The translations under genes were made by a program, and so were the position numbers. 64,000 bases of DNA, taken from contig NZ_OY764212.1 in the NCBI RefSeq assembly GCF_963668165.1, forward strand, positions 682,001-746,000, written 5' to 3'. Under the pieces are notes generated by a model. That model was not told where the DNA came from and ran no database searches. It saw nothing but the letters and a program-made list of their open reading frames with translations. Shown here piece after piece: positions 26,023 through 34,151 of this stretch. The DNA comes from Marispirochaeta sp. (GTDB taxonomy: Bacteria > Spirochaetota > Spirochaetia > JC444 > Marispirochaetaceae). How positions within the stretch are numbered: position 1 is the stretch's first letter; each line of letters starts with the position of its first letter.

Positions 26023-29000
26023 TCATCCTGCTACAGGGATTCTCAAGATTACAGTGGTTCCAAGGGGTGTGGAATGGATCGAAATCTCACCTCCAAGATG
26101 TTTCGCCCGCTCCTGCATACCGATTATACCATAGGATTCAGTATCGGTAAGTTTGTTTTTCTCCATACCCTTTCCGTCGTCCCGGACAGTGACAAGAAGA
26201 TTACCATTAGTCGACTCCAGCAGCATGGATGCCGTCGTAGCATTGGAATGCCGAATAATATTGGTAATCGTCTCCTGAATTATTCTGAAAACCGCCGTGG
26301 CCCGATCCACCTTCATATCCGGTGTTGGGCCGATAGAGCGCTGAAACTGAACCGGGGTATGACGCTCTGTCTCGTCCAGGAGCCACTCCACCGCCTCGCC
26401 AAGGCTCAGGTTATCAAGAATAACCGGGCGCAGTCTGGTGGCAAGGTCTTTTGACCAGTCCAGGGTTTCGTTGATAATCCCGAGCATGGATTCGTAACGG
26501 GCCTGCCGCTGTTCCTGTACCGATGCGGCATTTTGCGAAAGCCAGAAGATATGCATCTTAAGGGTGGTAAGCAGCTGACCAAGCTCATCATGCACATCCC
26601 GGGCCACTGCTTTGCGTTCCTCTTCCCTGATGTCCTGCACATAGTTGGAAAACTGCTGCAGCATTCGATTCCGCTTATCGAGCCCGGCGATCCGGATTCT
26701 GCCGATAACAACAAAAATCGAAACAAACAGTCCCCCCATAAACAGGGCAAAATACCAGGTCTGATAAAAAGGAGGTACCACTGTTATTTCAAGGTCAGCA
26801 TAGTTGTTGCTCCATACCCCGTTACTGTTGGTACCCATAACCTGAAGCATGTAGGATCCCGGGGGAAGACTGGAATAGTAGTAGGTGTTCTCTGTCCTCA
26901 GATAATGCCAGTCAGTATCAAAACCGTTAAGCCGCACGGCGTATTTGTTTTTCCCGGAATCGGCATAATCCAGGGAGGCAAAAGAGAAACCGATAAAACT
27001 GTCCCCGGGATAGACGGTCAGGCTCTCTGTCAGACAGATATTTTTCTCCAAGTAGACCCGTCCTCGTACCGGAATTCCCACTGGGATCTCCTCGTTGAAA
27101 AGGCTGAAGCCGGTAATCCGGATATCCGGGGAATAAGCGTTTACATGGACCTTTTCCGGATCAAAGCTCAGAATTCCCCGGGCAGTGCCGAACAGAAGGT
27201 TTCCATCGGAGCTGCGAAAATATGCGTTCCGGCCAAACTGATTGGAGAGGGTGCCATCGGATCTCCACAAGTTGGTAATCTGCTCGGTTATCAGGTCAAA
27301 GCGGGATAATCCATTTGCGGTACTTACCCACAGATAGCCGCTGTTATCCGGGAGTATACCGAATACATTGTCGTCGGAAAGCCCGTCTCCTACCCGAAAG
27401 GCCCGGAACCGGCCGCTCTCCGGATCAAAACGGTTCAATCCGCCCCCGGATGTCCCGATCCAGAGGTTTCCCTCCTTGTCACCGGAGATACAGTTCACAC
27501 TGTTATCGCTGAGACTGTGGAGATCACCAGGGTCACGGGTGTAATTAACAAAGCGGTCCTCCCCCCGGACCTTCATGCTCAGGCCCCCGTCCCAGGTTCC
27601 AATCCATAAATTGCCGCGGGAGTCCTCGTAGAGGGCCCGGATCGAGTTTCCCAGCAGGGATTCCGGCCCGCCGGGAATGTTCATAAAGCTGACGAATCTG
27701 TTCTCTCCCGGTACATGCCGGTTCAAACCTCCCCCCTCGGTACCGATCCAGAGTTTCCCATCCCGGTCCACAAGGAGGGCCCAGACGACATCGGAGCTCA
27801 GGGATTCAGGATTCTCATGATCCGCATAATACTTCAGGAACCGGTCTTCCCCCTTTCTGTACTGCATCAGGCCGTCACCATCGCTGCCGATCCAGATATT
27901 GCCGCCGGCATCCTCCGCCAGGGAGTAGAGATGGTTGCTGCTGATACCGTCAGGATCGTGCGCAGAATGGAGGTAATGAGTCACCGCCCCGTTCTGATTC
28001 ATACGCAGGAGCCCCTGGCCGTCCGTTGTTACCCAGAACGTACCGTCGGAGGACTCGAGTATCTGCCGTACGTCGTATCCGCCCTGGAGAAGATACTTGA
28101 ACCCTCTGGCCCGGGGATTATACCTGTCAACACCGCCGCCCCTGGTGGCAACCCATACGATACCTGATTCATCCACATAAATATCACGAATAAAGTCACT
28201 GCTCAGGGAAAAATCGCTGTTCTGATCGTGAACTACCGTCCGGGTAGAAAAATCCTGATGCACCAGGACCAGCCCGCTCCGTTCAGTGCCGGCCCAGATT
28301 GTGCCGAAATTGTCCTCCGCGATGCATCTGACACTTTTAGCCCCGATTATCTGCCGGAACGAGGGTTCATCGGAAGCAGTTTCAGTAATATAGAGACCTT
28401 CATTCTCCAGCCCTACCCAGATTCTGCCCCGGGAGTCTTCGAACACCTCCCGTACCGTTCCCTTGTCAAAATAGTTGCTCAGGGAGAATCCGTCCCGAAA
28501 CATGGAAAGCCCGCCCCCCTGGGTCCCGATCCACATACGGTCACCGGAGTCCCTGAACAGGACGCGGATAACATCGCTTTTCAGTCCGTCAACCTGAGAT
28601 TGAGAATACCGGATAAACTGTTCCGTTTCTGTAGTGAAGATGGCGATTCCTGCATCGCCGGTGCCGACCCAGATCCGTCCGGCGGAATCCTCTTCCAGAC
28701 AGAATACCTTCTGACTGGGGAGGGAGTTCGGGTTATCCGCTTCGGCCTGGTAAACCGAAAAGGATCCATCGGAAAAATTGTATCGGTTCAGGCCGCCTCC
28801 GTCGGTACCGATCCAGAGACGCTGATTGGAGTCTTCAAAGACATCAAAAATAACAGAACCGGAAATGCTGTCCGGTTTTGCCTGTTCGGGTTTGAATACC
28901 TCTATTTCCCGGCCGTCGTAGCGGTTCAGCCCGGAGAAGGTACCGAACCACATAAAGCCCAGGTGATCCTGATAGACAGAGAAGACGGAATTGTTGGACA

Positions 29001-29106
29001 AGCCTTCCCGCAGGGAGAGATGAATAAACTGCATTGGTTCCTCTGCGTACTGCGGGGACGCAAGCAGCAGTACAGCTAAAGAAGCCAGGATAATGACCTT
29101 TCTCAC
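26023..29106 (-). CDS. Membrane sensor histidine kinase with Reg_prop propeller and Y_Y_Y domain
   Basis: A 1027-residue sensor. A signal peptide (residues 1-21) precedes about 600 residues of Reg_prop repeats of the form D..G..W(I/F)GT...GLNRYD, expected to form two seven-bladed propellers outside the inner membrane. A Y_Y_Y domain lies around 690-765, one membrane helix around 784-802, then HisKA_3 with His839 in RDVHDELGQL and an HATPase domain with DDGKG. There is no fused receiver or HTH, unlike the hybrid sensors of Bacteroides, and the separate NarL-type regulator is encoded next. The start is GTG with a weak ribosome-binding site. Position at the head of the citrate operon suggests that it senses citrate or a breakdown product of an external polymer. 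Confidence 0.9.
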   Translation of the reverse strand: MRKVIILASLAVLLLASPQYAEEPMQFIHLSLREGLSNNSVFSVYQDHLGFMWFGTFSGLNRYDGREIEVFKPEQAKPDSISGSVIFDVFEDSNQRLWIGTDGGGLNRYNFSDGSFSVYQAEADNPNSLPSQKVFCLEEDSAGRIWVGTGDAGIAIFTTETEQFIRYSQSQVDGLKSDVIRVLFRDSGDRMWIGTQGGGLSMFRDGFSLSNYFDKGTVREVFEDSRGRIWVGLENEGLYITETASDEPSFRQIIGAKSVRCIAEDNFGTIWAGTERSGLVLVHQDFSTRTVVHDQNSDFSLSSDFIRDIYVDESGIVWVATRGGGVDRYNPRARGFKYLLQGGYDVRQILESSDGTFWVTTDGQGLLRMNQNGAVTHYLHSAHDPDGISSNHLYSLAEDAGGNIWIGSDGDGLMQYRKGEDRFLKYYADHENPESLSSDVVWALLVDRDGKLWIGTEGGGLNRHVPGENRFVSFMNIPGGPESLLGNSIRALYEDSRGNLWIGTWDGGLSMKVRGEDRFVNYTRDPGDLHSLSDNSVNCISGDKEGNLWIGTSGGGLNRFDPESGRFRAFRVGDGLSDDNVFGILPDNSGYLWVSTANGLSRFDLITEQITNLWRSDGTLSNQFGRNAYFRSSDGNLLFGTARGILSFDPEKVHVNAYSPDIRITGFSLFNEEIPVGIPVRGRVYLEKNICLTESLTVYPGDSFIGFSFASLDYADSGKNKYAVRLNGFDTDWHYLRTENTYYYSSLPPGSYMLQVMGTNSNGVWSNNYADLEITVVPPFYQTWYFALFMGGLFVSIFVVIGRIRIAGLDKRNRMLQQFSNYVQDIREEERKAVARDVHDELGQLLTTLKMHIFWLSQNAASVQEQRQARYESMLGIINETLDWSKDLATRLRPVILDNLSLGEAVEWLLDETERHTPVQFQRSIGPTPDMKVDRATAVFRIIQETITNIIRHSNATTASMLLESTNGNLLVTVRDDGKGMEKNKLTDTESYGIIGMQERAKHLGGEISIHSTPLGTTVILRIPVAG

Positions 29107-29153
29107 GACCGCTTATAGTACTGCATAATAAACAACACTTCAAACAGGAAAAA

Positions 29154-29660
29154 TCAGCCGCTTTTCCGTGTCTTTTCCAGGAAAATCGCCTTGATGCCGC
29201 CCTTGTCGAGGATATTCATCGCGTAGGGTGAAAGCTTCTCTCCTTCAAGGACTTTCCCCGTCCGTGTATTACGGACCGTACCATTTACCAGATCAAGCTC
29301 CAGGGTATCCCCGCTTGCCGCCTGTGCGGCTATTCCTTTGCAGACAAGCAACGGCAGCGCCAGGTTTATGGCATTCCGGTAAAAAATGCGGGCAAAGGAT
29401 TCGGCTACTACTGCTGCGACACCGGCGTGTTTTAACGCAATAGCCGCGTGTTCCCGGCTGGAACCGCAGCCAAAATTGGTACCCGCTACCACGATATCAC
29501 AGGGCTGCACCCTGGAGGCAAACTCCGGGTCTGCGCCTTCCAGGCAGTGCTGCGCAACATCTTCCGGCTCTACCAGTTCCAGGTACTGCCCCGGATAAAT
29601 CTGGTCGGTATCGATGTTCTTTCCAAAAAGATGGGCTTTCCCGACATAGAAGGTTTTCAT
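29154..29660 (-). CDS. LeuD-like hydro-lyase small subunit (aconitase swivel domain)
   Basis: A 168-residue swivel-domain protein, with GKNIDTDQIYPGQYLELVEPED at its start (two adjoining motifs) and the active-site loop NFGCGSSREHAAIALKHAG. It pairs with the large subunit encoded just upstream, sharing ATGA with its stop. The real start is ATG 29660 with AAGGA upstream; the open frame extends further back into the large-subunit gene without meaning. Size and pairing match 3-isopropylmalate, homoaconitate or dimethylmalate dehydratases. No leucine-synthesis genes are near, so the substrate is open. Confidence 0.85.
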   Translation of the reverse strand: MKTFYVGKAHLFGKNIDTDQIYPGQYLELVEPEDVAQHCLEGADPEFASRVQPCDIVVAGTNFGCGSSREHAAIALKHAGVAAVVAESFARIFYRNAINLALPLLVCKGIAAQAASGDTLELDLVNGTVRNTRTGKVLEGEKLSPYAMNILDKGGIKAIFLEKTRKSG

Positions 29661-30922
29661 GGACTGTTCCTTTTGATGTAATCCCTGGGGTCCGCAAGTT
29701 TTCCCGACAGAGCCGAGACGGCTACCAGTGCCGGGGATCCAAGATAGATAGAGGCTTCCCCGCTCCCCATACGTCCGGGAAAATTCCTGTTCGTGGAGGA
29801 AACACAAACCTCACCTTTTGCCAGTATCCCCGCGTGGGTCCCCAGGCAGGGGCCGCAGCCGGGGGCATTAAAAGTAGCCCCGGCCTCAATCAGGGTCTGT
29901 ACACAGCCTTTTTCCATGGCTGTTTTGTACACCTCCATGGAGGCGGGGATAACGACCATCCGGGTTTCCGGGAATATTTTCCTGCCCTTTACCACCTTTG
30001 CCGCAGCCTCCAGGTCCTCCAGACGTCCGCCGGTGCAGGAACCGATAAAGGCCTGGTCCACCTTGACCGGGGAGACCTCTGAAAAGGGAAAGACGTTGTC
30101 CACACTGTGGGGACAGGCAAGCTGGGGCTCCAGGGAGGATACATCGAAGAGGTGTTCCCCGGCGTACCGGTAGCCCGGATCAGTCTCATCCTGGATGTAG
30201 TCCCTGCCGAAACGCTGCTCTACATACTCCAGCACCTGCCGGTTCGGTTTCATCCAGGCAGTCTTGGCGCCCATCTCCACCGCCATATTGCAGATTGTCA
30301 TACGATCTGCCACCCCGATGCGTTCCACGTATTCTCCGCAGAACTCAACGGCCTGGTAGACCGCGGCGTCGGCTTTGAGTCTGCCAATAATGTGAAGAAT
30401 CACATCCTTGGCAAAAACTCCGGCCTGCGGAATCCCGGTGATCTCAATCTTTATAACTTCAGGGACCCTTAACCAGACATCTCCGGAGATCAGCACCGTC
30501 GCGGCATCGGTGGCCCCGATCCCGGTACCGAAGGCCCCAAAAGCTCCGTGGGTGGTTGTGTGGGAATCGGTAGCCACCAGGATCATACCGGGACGGATCA
30601 GCCCGGCCTCCGGCATAACCTGATGGCAAACCCCGGTGTTTATATCGAAGTGGTGGGTAAAGCCCTGTTCTTTGGCAAATTCCCGCATCTCCTTGTGAAT
30701 CTGTGCAGTTCGGATCGTCGGCGCCGGCGAATAGTGGTCAAAAACAAAAGATACCTTGTCCGGATCCCATACCTTTGTACCCCCCATCTCGAAAAACGAC
30801 CTGACCACCTGAAGGTACAGGTCGTTGAGCTCTATAAAATCAACCGAGCAGTTCAGGATTTCTCCAGTTGTAACCGAATTTACCCCTGCCGCCCGGGCGA
30901 GTATCTTTTCTACTGCATGCAC
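29657..30922 (-). CDS. LeuC-like hydro-lyase large subunit (4Fe-4S)
   Basis: A 421-residue aconitase-superfamily protein of the LeuC2/HacA size class. The cluster ligands are Cys296 (IGSCTGGR), Cys356 and Cys359 (GCGPCLGTHAG); substrate motifs VATDSHTTTHGAFGAFGTG and STNRNFPGRMG are present. It dehydrates and rehydrates a 2- or 3-hydroxy di- or tricarboxylate together with its small subunit. The start is GTG with AAGGAGAG 4 nt upstream. It reads in the same direction as, and lies just before, the citrate sensor and citrate lyase operon, so a role in tricarboxylate interconversion is as likely as leucine synthesis. This is inference from context. Confidence 0.85.
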   Translation of the reverse strand: MHAVEKILARAAGVNSVTTGEILNCSVDFIELNDLYLQVVRSFFEMGGTKVWDPDKVSFVFDHYSPAPTIRTAQIHKEMREFAKEQGFTHHFDINTGVCHQVMPEAGLIRPGMILVATDSHTTTHGAFGAFGTGIGATDAATVLISGDVWLRVPEVIKIEITGIPQAGVFAKDVILHIIGRLKADAAVYQAVEFCGEYVERIGVADRMTICNMAVEMGAKTAWMKPNRQVLEYVEQRFGRDYIQDETDPGYRYAGEHLFDVSSLEPQLACPHSVDNVFPFSEVSPVKVDQAFIGSCTGGRLEDLEAAAKVVKGRKIFPETRMVVIPASMEVYKTAMEKGCVQTLIEAGATFNAPGCGPCLGTHAGILAKGEVCVSSTNRNFPGRMGSGEASIYLGSPALVAVSALSGKLADPRDYIKRNSP

Positions 30923-30997
30923 AGAACTCTCCTTATCACATGTATTGCAGGCACCAGTATAGCAGAGAAATATGGCTTATGTGTGTACGGGAAAATC

Positions 30998-31026
30998 TTG
31001 CACCCGATTCGTTATTCGCATATAAT
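30998..31026 (+). promoter_or_regulatory. Promoter of the alanine dehydrogenase-Lrp operon
   Basis: TTGCAC (30998-31003) and a perfect TATAAT (31021-31026) with a 17-bp spacer, 39 bp before the ald ATG. It lies in the 142-bp divergent gap with the leuC-like gene. An Lrp-type regulator is encoded downstream and probably binds here. Confidence 0.65.
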
Positions 31027-31064
31027 TCCCTATATTTCTACGTTTTTCGTATATCGGAGGCTGC

Positions 31065-32174
31065 ATGATCATTGGATGCCCCAAAGAGATTAAAAAACAC
31101 GAATACCGCGCAGGTCTGACTCCGCATTGCGCATCGGCCTATGTCCGGCACGGCCATACGGTTCTGGTTCAGAGAGGGGCCGGGTCCGGGTCCGGCTTCG
31201 AAGATCAGGAGTATTCCGACGCAGGAGCAAAGCTTGTCGACTCTTCCCGGGAAATCTGGGCAGCGGACATGGTCGTCAAGGTAAAAGAACCCCTGCCGGA
31301 AGAATTCCAGTACTTCCGGGAAAACCTGATTCTGTACACCTATCTCCACCTGGCTGCGGCGGAGGAATTGACCAGGGCTCTGCTGAACTCCGGTGTAAAG
31401 GGAATCGCTTATGAAACAATACAGACCGACGACGGACACCTGCCCTGCCTTACACCCATGAGCGAGATTGCCGGACGCCTGAGTGTGCAGGAGGGTGCAA
31501 AATACCTGGAAAAAACCTTTGGAGGCCGGGGTGTCCTTCTGGGAGGAGTCCCGGGGGTTGAACGGGGTAAGGTGGCAATCCTCGGAGGCGGCGTGGTGGG
31601 ACTGAATGCCTGCAAGATTGCTGTCGGTATGGGAGCGGAGGTTACACTTCTGGATATCAATACCGCCCGGCTGGCATACCTTGACGACATCTTCCAGGCC
31701 CGGATTACGACTCTGGTGTCCAATGAGCGCAACATTGAAAAGATCGCCCGGGAAAGCGATGTAATAATCGGCGCGGTCCTGATTCCCGGGGCCAAAGCAC
31801 CGCGACTGATCCGGCGGGAACACCTGAAACTGATGAAGAAAGGCGCTGTACTGGTTGATGTGGCAGTGGATCAGGGGGGCTGTTTTGAAACAACCCGAGC
31901 CACCTTTCACGATGATCCGGTCTATCTTGTTGATGATGTAATCCATTACTGCGTAGCCAATATGCCCGGAGCCGTTGCCCGAACCGCCACCCTGGCTCTG
32001 ACCAATGCTACTCTGAACCACGGTTTGAACCTGGCTGACAATGGAGTGGAAAAGGCATGCAGAGAGTCTGTTCCCCTGCAAAGAGGACTGAATATCTATA
32101 CCGGCAAGTGTACACACCGGGGCGTAGCCGAGGCCTTTGGCCTTGATTACACCAATCCCGAAACAGCTTTATGA
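31065..32174 (+). CDS. ald: Alanine dehydrogenase
   Basis: A 369-residue enzyme of standard length. It begins MIIGCPKEIKKHEYRAGLTP, holding the conserved KEIK and the substrate Arg, has the catalytic His region TYLHLA and the NAD-binding loop AILGGGVVGLNACKIAVGMG, and ends with the MPGAVARTATLALTNAT block typical of Ald. It interconverts L-alanine with pyruvate and ammonia using NAD. GGAGG precedes the ATG, and the stop overlaps the start of the Lrp regulator by 4 bp, the usual pairing of ald with its own regulator. Confidence 0.93.
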   Translation: MIIGCPKEIKKHEYRAGLTPHCASAYVRHGHTVLVQRGAGSGSGFEDQEYSDAGAKLVDSSREIWAADMVVKVKEPLPEEFQYFRENLILYTYLHLAAAEELTRALLNSGVKGIAYETIQTDDGHLPCLTPMSEIAGRLSVQEGAKYLEKTFGGRGVLLGGVPGVERGKVAILGGGVVGLNACKIAVGMGAEVTLLDINTARLAYLDDIFQARITTLVSNERNIEKIARESDVIIGAVLIPGAKAPRLIRREHLKLMKKGAVLVDVAVDQGGCFETTRATFHDDPVYLVDDVIHYCVANMPGAVARTATLALTNATLNHGLNLADNGVEKACRESVPLQRGLNIYTGKCTHRGVAEAFGLDYTNPETAL

Positions 32175-32614
32175 CGCAGCATGAACTTGACGAGCTTGAT
32201 TCCGGAATAGTTACCAGGCTGCGGGTGGAAAACATGAGTAACAATGCTCTGGCAGAGGAGCTGGGGATCTCGGAAGGTACGGTACGTCAGCGGATAAAAA
32301 AGCTTAAAGAGGCGGGGGTCCTGAAGATCAGGGCCCTTATTAATCCCGACAGCCTGGTTCGTCAGCAGCTGGCGACCATAGCGGTCAACCTGAACGAGTC
32401 ACGCCTTCTGGATGCCAAGGCCCGGGAGATAGCCGAACTGGAAAACGTTCTTTCAGTCTCCATTACCTCAGGGCAGTACGACCTTATTGTAGAGGTCCTC
32501 GTTGATTCAAACCGGGGTTTGGTGGGATTCCTGACGGATACTCTGGCCAGGGTTGAGGGAATCGCGAAAACCGAAAGTTTTTTGATGTTGAAAAACTACA
32601 ATAAGTATGTTTGA
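32171..32614 (+). CDS. Lrp/AsnC-family transcription regulator
   Basis: A 147-residue regulator with an N-terminal HTH (NNALAEELGISEGTVRQRIK) and a C-terminal RAM ligand-binding domain with SITSGQYDLIVEVLVDSN. Its ATG overlaps the ald stop (ATGA). AdeR/AlaR-like regulators next to ald respond to alanine, which is the simplest reading. Its stop codon lies 9 bp before a MITE-like repeat. Confidence 0.9.
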   Translation: MTQHELDELDSGIVTRLRVENMSNNALAEELGISEGTVRQRIKKLKEAGVLKIRALINPDSLVRQQLATIAVNLNESRLLDAKAREIAELENVLSVSITSGQYDLIVEVLVDSNRGLVGFLTDTLARVEGIAKTESFLMLKNYNKYV

Positions 32615-32623
32615 GTAATACAA

Positions 32624-32773
32624 GGGCACCTCTAAAAACGTGGTATTTTTGCCATAGTCAAGGAGGAAGATTTTGTAGCACCCGCATCCTGCACCGAATA
32701 TTATTTTGGTGCAGGAGAGGTCTGCGGGAAATCTTGACGACGCAGGATATGGGTAAAAGAGTAGTCTTTAGAG
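32624..32773 (+). repeat. MITE-like element, copy A, interrupted near its right end by IS110
   Basis: A roughly 156-bp non-coding element whose last six bases (GTGCCC, 34122-34127) are separated from the rest by the IS110 insertion. Left end GGGCACCTCTAAAAAC; right end is the inverted form. Internal sequence forms a long imperfect hairpin, with CCCGCATCCTGC facing GCAGGA...GCGGG at the centre. Flanking 4-mers are ACAA on the left and ACAT on the right, a 3 of 4 match to a target duplication. The element carries no open reading frame and would need a transposase from elsewhere. It begins 9 bp after the Lrp gene. Confidence 0.8.
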
Positions 32774-32835
32774 ATTGTATGATTTACGTGGTTGGGCGCA
32801 GAGAGTTATCCTCTATCTGACGGGATTGGGGAGCC

Positions 32836-32959
32836 GGCGGTAGGTTGAGGGCACCGGGAGGCATAAGACCTCGCTTTAGAGATTAACTGAAACCTGCCAC
32901 CGAACACCATAGAGCGGTGCGCCGAGTGACCGGCGCAACCGCGAATAGGAGTACGGTGT
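32836..32959 (+). ncRNA. Predicted bridge RNA hairpins of IS110 copy 1
   Basis: Two internal-loop hairpins lie in the leader of the transposase gene. Hairpin 1: stem 32836-32846 with 32891-32901 (11 bp, one mismatch), inner stem GAGG/CCTC (32858-32861 with 32869-32872), loop arms GAGGGCACC on the 5' side and CTTTAGAG on the 3' side. The arms match the two halves of the target GGGCACCTCTAAAAAC: the 5' arm is identical to the left half and the 3' arm is complementary to CTCTAAA. Hairpin 2: stem ACACC/GGTGT (32904-32908 with 32955-32959) around a strong GCGGTGCGCC stem; its 3' arm ATAGGAG is complementary to the IS end CTCCTAT. This is the target-loop and donor-loop layout known from IS621. Transcript ends are not known. 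Confidence 0.72.
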
Positions 32960-33014
32960 AACTCGCGTCTGACCAAAGACTCCCAGTCCTTCTTATAACC
33001 GAAAGGAGGGAAAA

Positions 33015-34106
33015 ATGGAAGAGAAGATTCGGTATGTAGGCATCGACCTTGGTAAACGGACTTACCAGTGTGCGATTCTCGATGAGAAAGCCAAGAATCA
33101 ACAGTTCAATGGAAAAGCCGATGGGATTGGCTTAGAGCGACTTGCCAAGAGATTGGGTAATGATGATTTGGTAGGACTGGAAGCGGGGAACAATGCGTTC
33201 AATATTGCTCGATATCTGACTGACCGGGTTGGGTGCCATGTTGTTGTTCTGAACCCTGGGAAGCTTGCAATGATTTACCAATCGCTGAAAAAAACGGATA
33301 GGGAAGATGCAGTACAAATTGCCCGCCTGTTACAGCGGAACCCGGTAGAAGAATTGCCAACCGTACCGTTGCCAACGAAGAAAGAGGAAGAGGAGAGGTC
33401 AGTTGTAGCCGAACTGGCAACTTACAAAGCAGACCGAACAAGGTACATAAACCGGCTCCATAGTGTGTTTCTCGATTCGGGTATTACAACGATAACGAAA
33501 GCGGATCTAAAAACGGCATCGAACAGAGAGAAGAACGTATTGACCCTTCTTACCGGACGGCATGTTCGAGAAGCGAGGCGACTGATAGAAATGGTTGCCT
33601 ACTGTGAAGCGATTATTGAAGATTTAGAACAGGAAACAAAGCAGTTCCTGGAATCCGAGAAGAACACTGGGATTCTCATGTCTGTCCCAGGAGTCGGTCC
33701 TGCTACCGCGTTGGCTTTTATTGCCTACGTAGGGGATGGAAGTCGATTTGCGAATGCAGATCAGGTGGCAAACTACGCAGGCCTCACACCTCGGGTCGAT
33801 AGCTCTGGGGAAACTCATCGAATGGGGCCAATATCAAAGCAAGGATGTGCATATTTGCGCAGAGTGATCGTACAGGCAGCATGGTCACTGGTGCGTTCGA
33901 AAAGTGGGGGGCACTTGAAAGAGGCTTACAAAACTTTAATCACTCGAAAACCTAAAGCAGTAGCGATTATTGCCATTGCTCGGAGATTAGTAAAGCTTCT
34001 GTACACCTTGGTGACAAAGAAGACATATTATCGGTATAGCCAGCTTAAAGAGAGGCTTGCGAAGCTGAAATATCATAAATTACAAATTATTGGATTGGGG
34101 TCTTGA
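33015..34106 (+). CDS. IS110-family transposase (DEDD/serine recombinase), copy 1
   Basis: A 363-residue transposase. The N-terminal RuvC-like DEDD domain shows Asp11 in VGIDLGKRTY, the Glu of LVGLEAGNN and the paired Asp of KKTDREDAVQIARLL. The C-terminal Transposase_20 domain has VPGVGPATALAFIAYVGD and RMGPISKQGCAYLRR with the expected catalytic Ser. AAGGAGG sits 7 nt before the ATG. It differs from copy 2 at one residue: Gln276 here, Arg there, right beside the catalytic SK motif. Both copies look intact. The protein would use the leader-encoded bridge RNA to choose its target. Confidence 0.95.
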   Translation: MEEKIRYVGIDLGKRTYQCAILDEKAKNQQFNGKADGIGLERLAKRLGNDDLVGLEAGNNAFNIARYLTDRVGCHVVVLNPGKLAMIYQSLKKTDREDAVQIARLLQRNPVEELPTVPLPTKKEEEERSVVAELATYKADRTRYINRLHSVFLDSGITTITKADLKTASNREKNVLTLLTGRHVREARRLIEMVAYCEAIIEDLEQETKQFLESEKNTGILMSVPGVGPATALAFIAYVGDGSRFANADQVANYAGLTPRVDSSGETHRMGPISKQGCAYLRRVIVQAAWSLVRSKSGGHLKEAYKTLITRKPKAVAIIAIARRLVKLLYTLVTKKTYYRYSQLKERLAKLKYHKLQIIGLGS

Positions 34107-34151
34107 CGTAAAACATAGGAGGTGCCCACATCAGAAAACCGGAGTGTAAAG

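Larger units (their letters stand above)
32772..34121 (+). mobile_element. IS110-family insertion sequence, copy 1
   Basis: A 1,350-bp element defined by comparison with the second copy at 53620-54969. Sequence identity begins and ends exactly at the junctions with the MITE inverted repeat. The junctions share the dinucleotide AG (CT on the other strand) at both ends, as expected for the core of IS110 recombination, and there are no terminal inverted repeats. It contains a 243-bp non-coding leader, the transposase gene and a 15-bp tail. It splits the right inverted repeat of MITE copy A. Confidence 0.9.

Noticed and set aside
29661..29807. Upstream extension of the LeuD-like frame to 29807
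   Set aside because: The extension overlaps the leuC-like coding region out of frame; the conserved start MKTFYVGKAHLFG at 29660 has a Shine-Dalgarno.
31038..32117. A 359-codon open frame antisense to alanine dehydrogenase
   Set aside because: The plus-strand gene carries the full Ald motif set with promoter and ribosome-binding site; the antisense frame shows no family feature.
32909..32913. 5' arm of the second bridge RNA hairpin as the left donor guide
   Set aside because: ATAGA does not clearly match the left IS end; only the 3' arm ATAGGAG fits, so I claim only that half.
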